Made by a program: the position numbers and the translations under genes
The notes under the pieces: generated by a model
Told to the model about the DNA's origin: nothing
What the model saw: the letters and a program-made list of their open reading frames with translations, nothing else
Database searches by the model: none
Assembly (NCBI GenBank): GCA_002336845.1
Contig: DDEX01000108.1
Coordinates: 48,404-112,403 of the forward strand
DNA length: 64,000 nt
From: Rhodobacteraceae bacterium UBA1943
GTDB lineage: Bacteria > Pseudomonadota > Alphaproteobacteria > Rhodobacterales > Rhodobacteraceae
Reading direction: 5' to 3'
In this document: in pieces, positions 1-8,941 of the stretch
How the letters are laid out: every line of letters starts with the position of its first letter
How positions within the stretch are numbered: the first letter of the stretch is position 1

Positions 1-1160
1 TGGCTACCCTGCCGGGACAGCAGGTTGCGCAAGGATGACAGGGCGGCAAGGGCTGCATCATCCGGCAGATCGGGTGGCAAGACCAGCGTAACGGCATTGC
101 TTTCGGTCTGCCACAGCCGGAAATCGGTGATCCGCCGGTCGGCGTCGATCACCGCGTTGCGCAGCACATCGGGGGTGATCAGCCCACCCGGCAGATGAAA
201 GCAGTCATCGCTTCGGCCCACCACCTCATCGACAGCCCGCAAGGCCGAGCCGCAGGCACAAGGCGCGGTTGACAGGCGCAGCAAGTCGTTCATCCGGTAG
301 CGCGCCATGATCTGGGTCTGGCGGCAAAAGGCGGTGATGACCGGGCTGACCAAACCGTCGCCCACTGCCGTAAATTCGAAATGAACCGAGTCTTCGGCCA
401 GATGCAGGCGTCCATACCGGCAGGTCGCAGCCAAGAGCCCCTCGGTTGCCATATATATCTGATGTAGCGGTTGCTGAAAATGTGCCTCGATCAGGGGGCG
501 GTCGATTTGGTCCAGCGTTTCGGCGGCAGCAAACAGGCGCCGTGGCGCCAGGCGCAGGCCCAACCCTGCCATCTCTCGCAGGGCGCGCGGCGGGGCGACG
601 ATGACATCCGGGGCAAACTTTTCCAGCGCAAGGCGTTGGGTTTCAATGCCTTGGGTCAGGTCGAAAAAGCGCAGGTCGATCCAGCGGAATCGCCGGGCTG
701 CGTGATACAGCCGGGTGTCGCGCGGCAGCACGATCGCCACCCGGCGCGGGCGCCACAGCAGGTCGGCCATGGTCTTGGCCAGCATCGCCCCCAGCCAGCG
801 GAAGCGCTCGACCTCCGAGATCACGAACAGGCCCCGGTTGCCGCTGGTGCCGGTGCTGGCGCCTACCGTGAATCCGCGCACCTCCCCGCCATTCGGGATG
901 GCGGCCCAGGCTTCTTCTGCCGTCACGCCGGCGGTGTTGAAGGCGGCGAAGTCAGCCATCAGCCCCGCCTTGTCGGTGACCGGCAGGTCCGTCAGGTGGC
1001 GGGCCGGTTTGCCATAGGCCGGGGCACGCGGCAGCTCATGCGCCAGCCAACGCGCCAGAGCGCGGCCTTGCCACGCCTCAAACCCGGCACGGTCCAGCCC
1101 CGGCCGCATCAGGCAGCGGGTCCGGACAAAGGACAACAGGGCCTCGGCGGCGGGGATCAT
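1..1160 (-). CDS. F390 synthetase / PaaK-like adenylate-forming enzyme (3' end cut by window)
   Basis: About 386 residues are visible and the C-terminus lies beyond the left edge. The protein resembles the F390-synthetase/phenylacetate-CoA ligase branch of adenylate-forming enzymes: a Ser/Thr/Gly-rich loop (GASTGTSGNRG) near residue 95, a later MATEGLLAA segment where the family has its A5-type motif, and an RYRMNDLLRL stretch followed by a CACG pair typical of the C-terminal half of CoF-synthetase-like proteins. Such enzymes activate carboxylates or phosphates with ATP; the substrate here cannot be read. The start ATG overlaps the stop of the upstream hydrolase gene in an ATGA, so it is the last visible gene of a four-gene unit with a ketosynthase III and an extended SDR. 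That suggests it activates the product of those enzymes, which is inference. Confidence 0.72.
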   Translation of the reverse strand, partial: MIPAAEALLSFVRTRCLMRPGLDRAGFEAWQGRALARWLAHELPRAPAYGKPARHLTDLPVTDKAGLMADFAAFNTAGVTAEEAWAAIPNGGEVRGFTVGASTGTSGNRGLFVISEVERFRWLGAMLAKTMADLLWRPRRVAIVLPRDTRLYHAARRFRWIDLRFFDLTQGIETQRLALEKFAPDVIVAPPRALREMAGLGLRLAPRRLFAAAETLDQIDRPLIEAHFQQPLHQIYMATEGLLAATCRYGRLHLAEDSVHFEFTAVGDGLVSPVITAFCRQTQIMARYRMNDLLRLSTAPCACGSALRAVDEVVGRSDDCFHLPGGLITPDVLRNAVIDADRRITDFRLWQTESNAVTLVLPPDLPDDAALAALSSLRNLLSRQGS

Positions 1161-1969
1161 GATACGTCATCCAGCGAATGTGGATGGGGGTCGTGGCACA
1201 GCATAACATCCCCGCCAGCATCGCGGAACCGGCGCAGAATAGCGGTCGAAGGGGTCAAGGAGCCGGGCATCTCGGCAATCAGGCGGGCGGGCCAGATCGG
1301 GCTGCGCGCGGGGTCGAGCGCGGCCCCCAGCCACTGGGTATCGACGCCATACAGGAATGGGCAGGCCGCTTTTGGAAAGGCCAGCCCGAAATGGCCATCG
1401 GCATGGCCCGGTAGGTCTATGGCAACCACCGTTCCGTCGCCGAACAGGTCGCGACCCGGCGGCAGGTTCGGCACCTGCACCGTTGGACAGCTTTCAGCCG
1501 GGTCAAGCCGGTCTGCAAAGCCGTGTGGCAGCAATTCCGGAAAGACGCCATGGCGCAGGTTCTGCCAGCCAGACCGTGCCATGATCCGCGCAAAAGCTGC
1601 ACCATTGGCCAGAAACCGCGCCTGCGGGAAAAGGCCAAGGCCAGAAATGTGGTCGGCATGATAATGCGTGACGATGATGTGCCGGATGTCCCTTGGCTCA
1701 AGGCCGTGGCGGGCCAGAAAGGCCTCTGGCTGGCCTGCCGCGATCAGGTGCGGCGAGAGAAGGCGACTGTACAGACGCAGGCCGACCGATCGGCCCGGTC
1801 CTGCAAGGGAATGGTGGGTATAGCCGGTGTCGATCAGCACCGGCCCCTGCTGTGGGTGACGGATCAGCCCGTAGCGCACGCAAAGGGGCACCCTGCGCCA
1901 CCGCCCATGGCGCAGGATCGTGGCCTCGGGCGCGGGAACGGCGGCGCTGTTGGCGAAGATCGGCGTCAT
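1157..1969 (-). CDS. Metallo-beta-lactamase-fold hydrolase
   Basis: This 270-residue protein carries the metallo-beta-lactamase signature THYHADH at residues 101-107, with further candidate metal ligands at H189 (LPGHADGH) and D210 (GVDTQW) and a late CHDPHPH stretch, so the dinuclear zinc site looks complete. Members hydrolyse lactones, thioesters or similar bonds, so a lactonase or thioesterase role in the neighbouring pathway is plausible but unproven. I place the start at the ATG overlapping the stop of the SDR gene (ATGA). A longer open frame exists upstream but would run deep into that gene. There is no signal peptide, so the enzyme is probably cytoplasmic. Its own stop overlaps the start of the adenylating enzyme. 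Confidence 0.82.
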   Translation of the reverse strand: MTPIFANSAAVPAPEATILRHGRWRRVPLCVRYGLIRHPQQGPVLIDTGYTHHSLAGPGRSVGLRLYSRLLSPHLIAAGQPEAFLARHGLEPRDIRHIIVTHYHADHISGLGLFPQARFLANGAAFARIMARSGWQNLRHGVFPELLPHGFADRLDPAESCPTVQVPNLPPGRDLFGDGTVVAIDLPGHADGHFGLAFPKAACPFLYGVDTQWLGAALDPARSPIWPARLIAEMPGSLTPSTAILRRFRDAGGDVMLCHDPHPHSLDDVS

Positions 1970-2931
1970 GGCGTCACGCTGCGGGGCAAGCCCTCGGCAA
2001 GCGATATCCTGGGTGCCCAACCCAGCATCCGCTGCGCCTTGGAAAGGTTCAGGCCTTGGGCATAGGCGAACAGGCCCAGACCATAGCGGGTGACCGGCGG
2101 TTCCGGTTGTGACGGCAGCGCAAGCGCCGTCGCTTCGGCCAGACCGGCGACCCATAACAGGGGGCGCAGCGGCAAAGGGCGCCAGCGCGGCGTCAACCCG
2201 ATGCGGGCGCAGGCCGCCTCGACGATGTGCCGGACGGGCAGCACCTCGCCCCCCGAAATGTTGAAAGTCTGCCCTTCGGCCTCTGGCCCGGCCCGCAGCG
2301 CGGCAAGAATGGCCGCAACCACGTCATCGACGTGGGTCAGGTCAATCCGCGCCGCGCCTTGCCGGAGCAGTGGCAAAGGCCCCGACCGTGCGGCGCGCAA
2401 CAGACGTGGCAGCAGGCTGCGGTCGCCGGCCCCGTAAATTCCACGCGGGCGCAGGATGACAGGCCCCAGATGCGGCGCGGCCAGAACAAGCGCCTCGGCC
2501 TGCCGTTTGCTGTCGGCATAGGCGTTGAAGGGCGGCGGCAACGGCTGATCCTCGCGCTGATCCAGATGATCGTGCAGCGCAAAATAGACCGATGGGCTGG
2601 AGATATGAACGAACCGCCCAACCCCCAGTCGCCCGGCCAGATCCAGAACCGCCTGCGTTCCGGCCACATTGGCAGCCATGAAATCGGCCCGCCGCCCAAA
2701 GGGTGACGACAGCGCCGCGCAATGCACGATGGCGGTGATGCCGGTCAGGGCCTTTGCATCCGGCGGCTGGTCAGTCATCTCCCATCGCAGCGTCGAGAAC
2801 CCGTCCTGCCGCAGAGACGCCAGATGCACCGGGTCGCGACCCTGACCGATTGCTGGCAGGCCCAGCCGGATCAGCCTTCGCAGAACCTCCCCGCCCAGAA
2901 AGCCCGTTGCCCCTGTGACCAGAACGCGCAT
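1966..2931 (-). CDS. NAD(P)-dependent extended SDR, OleD / 3-beta-HSD-like
   Basis: A 321-residue extended short-chain dehydrogenase. The N-terminal TGATGFLG is the nucleotide-binding glycine motif, a Ser sits in HISSPSVYF, and YADSK supplies the YxxxK catalytic pair. The later pattern (GDRSLLPRL, then LTHVDDVV, then FNISGGE, then PPVTRYG) is what I know from 3-beta-hydroxysteroid dehydrogenase-like reductases including OleD of the olefin/beta-lactone pathway, which reduces a beta-keto acid made by OleA. The gene lies directly after the ketosynthase III gene with no spacer, consistent with reduction of that enzyme's beta-keto product. It could instead be a sugar-nucleotide epimerase, but the sequence pattern and neighbours favour the first reading. 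Confidence 0.75.
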   Translation of the reverse strand: MRVLVTGATGFLGGEVLRRLIRLGLPAIGQGRDPVHLASLRQDGFSTLRWEMTDQPPDAKALTGITAIVHCAALSSPFGRRADFMAANVAGTQAVLDLAGRLGVGRFVHISSPSVYFALHDHLDQREDQPLPPPFNAYADSKRQAEALVLAAPHLGPVILRPRGIYGAGDRSLLPRLLRAARSGPLPLLRQGAARIDLTHVDDVVAAILAALRAGPEAEGQTFNISGGEVLPVRHIVEAACARIGLTPRWRPLPLRPLLWVAGLAEATALALPSQPEPPVTRYGLGLFAYAQGLNLSKAQRMLGWAPRISLAEGLPRSVTP

Positions 2932-3900
2932 TCAGGTTTCCACCGCCAGCCCGCCGAACGATACCCCTGCCGAGGTGCCAAGAAACAGCACCTTGCACCC
3001 TGGCCCTGCCCGCCCCGCCTTGCGTGCGATATCGAAGGCGATGGGGATCGAGGCGGCAATCTGGTTGCCATGGTCGCGCGTGATATCGACAACGCGGTCG
3101 CGGGCCAGCCCGCTTTGGCGGATCATATGGACCAGGGCGGCGGGACTGGCCTGATGCGGAACCACCAGATCAACCTGATCGCGGTGCCATCCCGCGCGGT
3201 CCAGCAGGTCTGACACAAAGCCCGCAAAATGGCGCGAGGCCAGCCGGAACAGCTCTTTCCCGTCCATCGCAAAGGTGGTGTTGCGGGCAAAAGCCTCGGC
3301 CTCAGCCCTGAAATCGAACCTTGTGCCCCCGGCTGCCAGCGAACAGGCCTGATAGGCCGACGGATAACTGCGCATCAGGCTGGCGCGAACGCCCCCCGGC
3401 GCGCGTGCGGTCAGCACAACCGCCCCCGCGCCATCGCCAAACAGCGCCGCCACCTCTGGCTGATCATCCCACGGCAAGGCACGAGAGGCGATTTCGGACG
3501 ACACGACAAGCGCGGTGCGCGCCTGCCCTTGCGTGATCATCCGGCTGGCCACTTCGAATGCGGTCAGAAAGCTTAGGCAGGTGCTGTTCACGTCAAAGGC
3601 CGCAGCACTGCCATCGGGCAGGCCCAGCCGCCCCATGATCAGGGGGGCAGTTGCTGGAATGAGCTGATAGGGCACGGCATTGCCGCAAATGATCAGGTCG
3701 GGTTGCCCTGCGTCCGCCTCGTCCAGCGCGATGCGGCTGGCGGCGATGGCCATGTCGATCTGATCTTCGCCGTCGCAGACAAAGCGGCTTTCGATGCCGG
3801 TAGCCGCGGCCAGCGATCCCGGGGCAAGCCCGCACACCGCATCCATCTGAACCGAGGTAACGCATTTGCTGGGCAAGAATCGTCCACTTCCAGCAATCAT
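2932..3900 (-). CDS. 3-oxoacyl-ACP synthase III family ketosynthase (FabH/OleA-like)
   Basis: The 322 residues match the length of the KAS III family. The catalytic triad can be placed: C108 in NSTCLSF, H249 in VPHQASP and N279 in HGNQIAASIP. The enzyme condenses an acyl thioester with malonyl-ACP or a second acyl-CoA. FabH proper is usually next to plsX, but here the partners are an OleD-like reductase, a hydrolase and an adenylating enzyme, so a specialised condensation such as the OleA head-to-head reaction is more likely than housekeeping fatty acid initiation (inference). It is the first gene of the four-gene minus-strand unit, with a 173-base gap holding two hairpins between it and tctA upstream. 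Confidence 0.85.
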   Translation of the reverse strand: MIAGSGRFLPSKCVTSVQMDAVCGLAPGSLAAATGIESRFVCDGEDQIDMAIAASRIALDEADAGQPDLIICGNAVPYQLIPATAPLIMGRLGLPDGSAAAFDVNSTCLSFLTAFEVASRMITQGQARTALVVSSEIASRALPWDDQPEVAALFGDGAGAVVLTARAPGGVRASLMRSYPSAYQACSLAAGGTRFDFRAEAEAFARNTTFAMDGKELFRLASRHFAGFVSDLLDRAGWHRDQVDLVVPHQASPAALVHMIRQSGLARDRVVDITRDHGNQIAASIPIAFDIARKAGRAGPGCKVLFLGTSAGVSFGGLAVET

Positions 3901-3943
3901 GAAACCAATCCCGACCTTGCGATGACGCCATTAGACCCCAGTC

Positions 3944-3964
3944 GGCGGGCCACACAAGCCCGCC
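3944..3964. terminator. GC-rich hairpin upstream of the ketosynthase III gene
   Basis: GGCGGGC at 3944-3950 pairs with GCCCGCC at 3958-3964 around a seven-base loop. There is no T-run. It lies in the leader of the ketosynthase gene on the minus strand, after the stronger hairpin behind tctA, so it could be a second stop element for the tct operon or a leader structure. Confidence 0.35.
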
Positions 3965-3997
3965 CGCCGCAGCGGTACATTTCGGGCCCTCTGATGC

Positions 3998-4032
3998 AAT
4001 CGGAGCGGGCGAAAGTATCGCCCGCCCCGATT
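3998..4032 (-). terminator. Hairpin terminator downstream of tctA
   Basis: A 15-base arm (3998-4012) pairs with 4018-4032 with one mismatch around a five-base loop. It starts 41 bases after the tctA stop codon on the minus strand and probably ends the tctCBA transcript. There is no clear T-run, so termination strength is uncertain. Confidence 0.6.
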
Positions 4033-4073
4033 GCCGTTCAGCCTTGCCGCCGCATGGCGTTGATCCATTCGGA

Positions 4074-5591
4074 TCAGTCTTCTTCCGCCGCCAGTTGCGA
4101 CAGCATCTGCCCCTTGCCGCGCATCCGCAGAACCATCGGCACCACCAAGGCCAGCACCGAAAAGGCCAGCAATGTGGCCGACAGAGGCGATCCGACCAGC
4201 GTGAATACATCGCCCTGTGCAATCGACAGCGCGCGGCGCAGTTGTTGCTCGGCCATCGGCCCTAGAATCAGGCCCACGACCACCGGCGCGATGGGATAGC
4301 CATGCACCCGCATCAAATAACCCATCAGGCCGAAGATCAGCAGCATGGTCAGTTCAACCGGCGAGGGGTTGGCGCCGATGGTCCCCAGCGTGGCGAAGAC
4401 CATGATGCCCGCGTAAAGCCACGGCTTCGGGATGGTCAGCAGCCGAACCCAAAGCCCGATCAGCGGCAGGTTCAGGATCAGCAGCATCACGTTGGCGATC
4501 AGCAGGCTGGCGATCAGCCCCCAGACCAGTTGCGGGTTGGTTACGAACAACAGCGGCCCCGGTTGCAGGCCGAACTGCTGGAACCCTGCCAGCATGATGG
4601 CCGCTGTCGCCGATGTAGGCAGGCCCAGCGTCAGCAGCGGCACCAGCGTTCCGGCGGCGGATGCGTTGTTCGCGGCCTCTGGCCCCGCCACGCCCTCAAT
4701 CGCGCCATTGCCGAACTCTTCGGGGTGCTTGGTCAGGCGCTTTTCTGCGGCGTAGGACAGGAAGGTGCCAATCTCGGCCCCGCCCGCCGGCAGCGCGCCG
4801 ATGGGGAAGCCGATCACCGTGCCGCGCAGCCACGCCTTCCATGACCGCGCCCAGTCATTCGCCGTCATCCAGACCGAGCCTTTGACCGCGATCACCTGAT
4901 CGTCGCCGGTGGCGCGGTTGCCTGCCACAAAGAAGGCCTCGCCAAGCGCGAACATGGCCACGGCCAGCGTTGTCACCTCGATCCCGTCCAGCAGTTGCGG
5001 CACCCCGAACGACAGGCGCGCCTGCCCGGTCAACTGATCAATCCCCACCAGTGCCAGCGCAAGGCCGATGAACAGCGAGATCAGCCCTTTGCGCGCGCTG
5101 TCGCCAAAGGCGGACGAGACAGTGATGAAGGCCAGGCACATCAGCGCAAAATAGTCGCGCGGTCCAAAGGCAAGGGCGACCTTGACCACATAGGGCGCCA
5201 GAAACGCCAGCGCCAACGTGGCAATCAGCCCCGCGATGAAAGACCCGATGGCGGCGGTGGCAAGGGCCGGGCCACCCCGACCGGCGCGGGCCATCTTGTT
5301 GCCTTCCAGCGCTGTGATGATAGAGGCGCTTTCGCCCGGAGTATTCAGCAGGATCGAGGTGGTCGATCCGCCATACATCCCGCCGTAATAGATGCCCGCG
5401 AACATGATCAGCGATCCGGCAGGGTCATGGCCATAGGTGACGGGCAGTAGCAGCGCCACGGTCAGCGCCGGGCCGATGCCGGGCAGAACGCCCACGGCGG
5501 TGCCCAGCGTGACGCCGATCAGCGCGTAAAGCAGCAGCATCGGGTCCATCGCAACCGAAAGCCCCTGCATCAGGAAGGAAAGCGCCTCCAT
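4074..5591 (-). CDS. tctA: Tripartite tricarboxylate transporter, large permease subunit TctA
   Basis: A 505-residue, very hydrophobic protein with about twelve membrane segments, the expected size for TctA. Typical segments include [17 protein letters not shown] near the N-terminus, [18 protein letters not shown] and the internal [12 protein letters not shown], the glycine/serine-rich re-entrant motifs of this family. With TctB it forms the inner-membrane channel that takes a carboxylate (citrate or other di/tricarboxylate) delivered by TctC, driven by an ion gradient. It follows tctB with a one-base gap. A hairpin behind it at 3998-4032 probably ends the operon. The actual substrate cannot be told from sequence. 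Confidence 0.95.
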   Translation of the reverse strand: MEALSFLMQGLSVAMDPMLLLYALIGVTLGTAVGVLPGIGPALTVALLLPVTYGHDPAGSLIMFAGIYYGGMYGGSTTSILLNTPGESASIITALEGNKMARAGRGGPALATAAIGSFIAGLIATLALAFLAPYVVKVALAFGPRDYFALMCLAFITVSSAFGDSARKGLISLFIGLALALVGIDQLTGQARLSFGVPQLLDGIEVTTLAVAMFALGEAFFVAGNRATGDDQVIAVKGSVWMTANDWARSWKAWLRGTVIGFPIGALPAGGAEIGTFLSYAAEKRLTKHPEEFGNGAIEGVAGPEAANNASAAGTLVPLLTLGLPTSATAAIMLAGFQQFGLQPGPLLFVTNPQLVWGLIASLLIANVMLLILNLPLIGLWVRLLTIPKPWLYAGIMVFATLGTIGANPSPVELTMLLIFGLMGYLMRVHGYPIAPVVVGLILGPMAEQQLRRALSIAQGDVFTLVGSPLSATLLAFSVLALVVPMVLRMRGKGQMLSQLAAEED

Positions 5592-5592
5592 C

Positions 5593-6081
5593 CTATTTCC
5601 CCAAAAACAGGTGTTCCAGCGGACCGGCGGGCAATGTCAGCTTCAACAGCCCCGCAAAGACCAGATAGACCACCAGTGCAAAGATGATGCCCACGGGAAT
5701 GGTCAGCGCCAGGTTGCGCTTGCCAAAACCCCGGGCGGTGAAGGCGAACAACAGGCCGGTCGCAATGGCAAAGCCTGCGGTTTTCAGCAGCAGGATCTGC
5801 GCGGCAAGTCCGCCCGCAACCCACAGGACCGAAACCACATCCTGCCGGGGTGGACGAACCGGAGTTTCGCGGAATGCCGCGATGCCGGACCAGATAGCAA
5901 GGCCCAGAAGGGCATAGCCAATCCATCGTGCCACATCGCCAGGGCCGACGCCGCTGTAGCCGCCAATCTCATGCAGCCGTGCTGCGTCCCACAGGATCAC
6001 GCCACCCAAGGCCGCCAGCAGCCCCGCCATGGCCAGCGCCGCCCCATCGGGGCGACGCTGCGAGGGGTTATACCCGCTCAT
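5593..6081 (-). CDS. tctB: Tripartite tricarboxylate transporter, small permease subunit TctB
   Basis: A 162-residue protein with four predicted hydrophobic helices, the size and topology of TctB. Segment one is around residues 17-32, the second near 50-67, and two more lie in the C-terminal half with a GFGKRNLAL loop between. TctB is the poorly conserved small subunit that pairs with TctA. The assignment rests mainly on position between tctC (four-base ATGA overlap) and tctA (one-base gap). Confidence 0.9.
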   Translation of the reverse strand: MSGYNPSQRRPDGAALAMAGLLAALGGVILWDAARLHEIGGYSGVGPGDVARWIGYALLGLAIWSGIAAFRETPVRPPRQDVVSVLWVAGGLAAQILLLKTAGFAIATGLLFAFTARGFGKRNLALTIPVGIIFALVVYLVFAGLLKLTLPAGPLEHLFLGK

Positions 6082-7022
6082 TTCACCAGACCGATGTCCT
6101 TGAGGACAGCCGAGGTCGAGGCGATGTCGGCATCAAGCTGCGCCTTGAAGGCGTCGCCAGCCAGATAGGTGTTGGCCCAACCCTTGGTTTCCAGCGCGGT
6201 TTTCCAGGCATCCGAATTCACCATCTTTTCGATGTCTGCGGAAATCGCGGCCTTCTGCTCGTCGCTGATGCCCGGTGCTGCGGCGACCATGCGCCAGTTT
6301 TGCAGAACCACATCCAGCCCGGATTCCTTCAGCGTCGGGGCATCGACGCCGGGAATGCGCTCTTCGGAGGTGACGGCCAGAATGCGCAGCGCACCGGCGT
6401 CGGCCTGCGCCTTGAATTCGCCCAGGCCCGAGACGCCTGCCGTGACCTGCGAGCCGAGGATTGCGGCCAACGCCTCGCCACCGCCGGAATAGGCAATGTA
6501 GTTGATCTTGGTGGGGTCCACGCCCGCCGCCTTGGCGATAAGGCCCACGGCGATATGGTCAGTGCCGCCAGCCGAGCCGCCAGCCCAGGAAACAGCGCCC
6601 GGATCGGCCTTGAGCTTTTCGACCAGACCGTTGATGTCCTGAATGTCGGACGATGTGGGCACCACGATGGCTTCATATTCGCCGGTCAGGCGGGCGATTG
6701 GCGTCACATCGGCCAGCGACACGGGCGAGGCATTGGTCAGGATCGCGCCGACCATCACGAAGCCGCCGACGATCAACTGGTCGCCCTTGCCCGCGTTCTG
6801 CGACACGAACTGCGCCAGACCCACGGTGCCACCGGCGCCCGGCACGTTCTGCACCTGAACCGAGGTCGAAATACCGTCGGCTTGCAGAACCTCTTGCATG
6901 GTGCGGGCGGTCTGGTCCCAGCCGCCGCCCGGCGAGGCAGGCGCCATGATCATATAGTCGTTGGCGTAGGCGGGCAGTGCGAAAGCAGCCGCCATCATCC
7001 CTGCGAAAAGGGTGTGTTTCAT
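6078..7022 (-). CDS. tctC: Tripartite tricarboxylate transporter, periplasmic binding protein TctC
   Basis: 314 residues beginning with a Sec signal peptide that ends near ALPAYA, followed by the family opening APASPGGGWD. Later features match the Bug/TctC family, for example VQNVPGAGGTVGLAQF and SWAGGSAGGTDH. It captures the carboxylate in the periplasm and hands it to TctA/TctB. I choose the ATG at 7022 because GGAGGAGA lies just upstream and the signal peptide starts there; an in-frame upstream start would add 21 residues with no signal character. First gene of the operon tctC-tctB-tctA, set apart from the preceding gene by the terminator at 7104-7126. Probably controlled by the two-component pair at 8273-10305. 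Confidence 0.94.
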   Translation of the reverse strand: MKHTLFAGMMAAAFALPAYANDYMIMAPASPGGGWDQTARTMQEVLQADGISTSVQVQNVPGAGGTVGLAQFVSQNAGKGDQLIVGGFVMVGAILTNASPVSLADVTPIARLTGEYEAIVVPTSSDIQDINGLVEKLKADPGAVSWAGGSAGGTDHIAVGLIAKAAGVDPTKINYIAYSGGGEALAAILGSQVTAGVSGLGEFKAQADAGALRILAVTSEERIPGVDAPTLKESGLDVVLQNWRMVAAAPGISDEQKAAISADIEKMVNSDAWKTALETKGWANTYLAGDAFKAQLDADIASTSAVLKDIGLVK

Positions 7023-7103
7023 TGCAAGTCTCCTCCCATAGCCGGCATGGCCGGATATGGGCAACCTGCATGGCGAACCTGTCACAAAGCTGACATGGCC
7101 GAA

Positions 7104-7126
7104 GAAAAATGCCCAAGGCTTGGGCA
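7104..7126 (-). terminator. Rho-independent terminator after the binding-protein gene
   Basis: On the minus strand TGCCCAA and TTGGGCA (7110-7116 and 7120-7126) form a seven-base-pair stem with a three-base loop, followed by TTTTTC. It lies right behind the stop of the gene at 7136 and before tctC, so the binding-protein gene and tctCBA are probably separate transcripts. Confidence 0.78.
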
Positions 7127-7135
7127 GTGTGAAAA

Positions 7136-8197
7136 CTACCTCCCTGCCAAGGCCGCCTGCCAGCGCGCGATCAGCCGGGCGCGCTTGGACTGATCCAGAT
7201 AGACCAGAAGGCCGGGCGAAACCGGCACCGGGCGCAGTTGCGCGCCCAAGGCCGCTTCCATCGCGCCCGCGCTGTTTTCGGCCGAAACCTCAAGGCTGAC
7301 GGCGGGCAGACGCAATTTTTCCGCAAGGATGGTCTGGCCAGACTTCGACATGACAAAGCCCAGAAACCGCGCGCCCAGATCGGGCCGCGCCGCCGCGCGA
7401 GGCACCAGCCCCACGCGGCTGACAACCACAGTGAAATCGCGTGGCAAGACAAGGCCCACGTTCGGATGGCTGCGCGCCCAGTCGGCGGCATAAGAGCCAA
7501 GGATGTTGTAGCCTACCAGAAGCCGCCCGTCAGACACCCGCTCCAGAATGTCCTGAGAGGTCGGAAACTCCTGCACCTCCGCCTCGCCCATCGCCCGGAT
7601 CACCGACCAGATGTCGGGGTAATGTTCCTGATCACGGGCCAGAAACAGAAAACCCACGGCGGATTTTTCGATGTCATAGGTGCCGATCCGGCCGTTCGCC
7701 GCCGCACCCTGCCGGGCCAGCCATTCGACCAGTTCAAACCGGGTGGAGGGTGGGGTTACGCCGGAAAAAGCGGGGCGGTAATAAACCAGAACGGCAGGTT
7801 CGAATGTCAGCGCAAAGGCCATGTTGCGCCAGTTGGCCCAGCGGGGCCAGGCGGCGCTTTCGGGCACCTGCGCCTCTTGCGCATAGCCGTCATTGGCCAG
7901 TTTCACCTGCAAGTCCATGGCCGAGGAAAAGGCAAAATCGGCCGTCATGCCGCCCGCGTCGGTTTCCTCAATGATGCGTGTGGCGATCTGGCCTGTCAGT
8001 AGGTCTTCATAGCGCACGGTCACATCGGGGTTCTCAGCCTGAAATCCCGCGATCAGTGGCTGGGCCAATCGTTCGTCCAGCGAGGAATAAATCGTCACCA
8101 CCTTGTCCGATGCCCCCGAAGGGGCGGGGAAGGTGAAAACCTCTGCCTGCGCGGGCAGGCAGGACAGCATCAGAACAAAGGCCAGACGCATCAGCAT
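7136..8197 (-). CDS. Extracytoplasmic ABC-type solute-binding protein linked to a TctDE sensor pair
   Basis: About 353 residues starting with a signal peptide (cleavage likely after LPAQA). The mature part opens with VVTIYSSLDERL, a pattern of the iron/putrescine-type binding proteins, and ends in a helical C-terminal lobe. No ABC permease or ATPase gene is nearby. The gene is divergent from the response regulator at 8273 and next to tctCBA. I know this arrangement from other proteobacteria, where such an orphan protein is thought to present ligand to a TctE-type sensor. The start is uncertain: a GTG at 8203, or ATGs at 8197 and 8191, all keep the signal peptide and none has a convincing ribosome site. 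Confidence 0.8.
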   Translation of the reverse strand: MLMRLAFVLMLSCLPAQAEVFTFPAPSGASDKVVTIYSSLDERLAQPLIAGFQAENPDVTVRYEDLLTGQIATRIIEETDAGGMTADFAFSSAMDLQVKLANDGYAQEAQVPESAAWPRWANWRNMAFALTFEPAVLVYYRPAFSGVTPPSTRFELVEWLARQGAAANGRIGTYDIEKSAVGFLFLARDQEHYPDIWSVIRAMGEAEVQEFPTSQDILERVSDGRLLVGYNILGSYAADWARSHPNVGLVLPRDFTVVVSRVGLVPRAAARPDLGARFLGFVMSKSGQTILAEKLRLPAVSLEVSAENSAGAMEAALGAQLRPVPVSPGLLVYLDQSKRARLIARWQAALAGR

Positions 8198-8272
8198 GGG
8201 CACATCATGTCAGCGCCAAGCCCGGTTCACAACGCCGCCGTGGTTCCGTAGGATCAGCGGCAGGGGGGCAAG

Positions 8273-8941
8273 ATGCGCATTCTCTTGGTCGAGGATAACG
8301 AGCCGCTGGCCGAAGGCCTGGCGCAATTGCTGAGCGGTGCTGGCTATGCCGTGGACCGGGTGGGCGATGGCCTCTCTGCCGAGGCATTGGCGGCGGCAGA
8401 GAGGTTCGACCTGATCATCCTTGATCTGAACCTGCCAGAGATGGACGGCCTTTCGTTCCTGCGGGCCATGCGGGCGCGGCACAATCAGGCGGCAGTGCTG
8501 ATCCTGACCGCGCGCGGCACGCCGGAAGACCGCATTCGCGGGCTTGACCTTGGGGCTGACGATTATCTGGTCAAACCTTTTGATATTGGCGAGTTCGAGG
8601 CGAGGGTCCGCTCGCTTCTGCGGCGTCAGGCGGGATTGCGTGCCGCCGAGGTGACGGTGGGCGCGGTCAAGCTGGACCTTGCCGCCCGCCGCTTTTCTGC
8701 CGACGGCCAGGCGCTTGACCTGCCCGCGCGCGAACATGCGTTGCTGGAGCTGTTGTTCATGCGGGCGGGCAAGGTGGTGACCAAAGAGGCCATCGTGCAG
8801 TCGATGACCAGCCTTGATGACAGCCTGTCCGACAATGCCATTGAACAATATACCAGCCGCCTGCGGCGGCGCCTTGCGCCTTTTGGCGTAAATCTGCGCA
8901 CCGCGCGCGGAATTGGCTATTACATCGAGCGTGGCACCTGA
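8273..8941 (+). CDS. tctD: OmpR-family response regulator, TctD-like
   Basis: 222 residues: a receiver domain (residues 1-112) with the acidic pair VEDN, phosphoacceptor D51 in LDLNLPEMDG, LTARG and KPF, followed by an OmpR/PhoB-type winged helix ending in SRLRRRLAPFG. The ATG is preceded by AGGGGGG. The stop shares one base with the start of the kinase gene (TGATG), so the pair is translationally coupled. By position it should regulate tctCBA and perhaps the divergent binding-protein gene. Confidence 0.9.
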   Translation: MRILLVEDNEPLAEGLAQLLSGAGYAVDRVGDGLSAEALAAAERFDLIILDLNLPEMDGLSFLRAMRARHNQAAVLILTARGTPEDRIRGLDLGADDYLVKPFDIGEFEARVRSLLRRQAGLRAAEVTVGAVKLDLAARRFSADGQALDLPAREHALLELLFMRAGKVVTKEAIVQSMTSLDDSLSDNAIEQYTSRLRRRLAPFGVNLRTARGIGYYIERGT

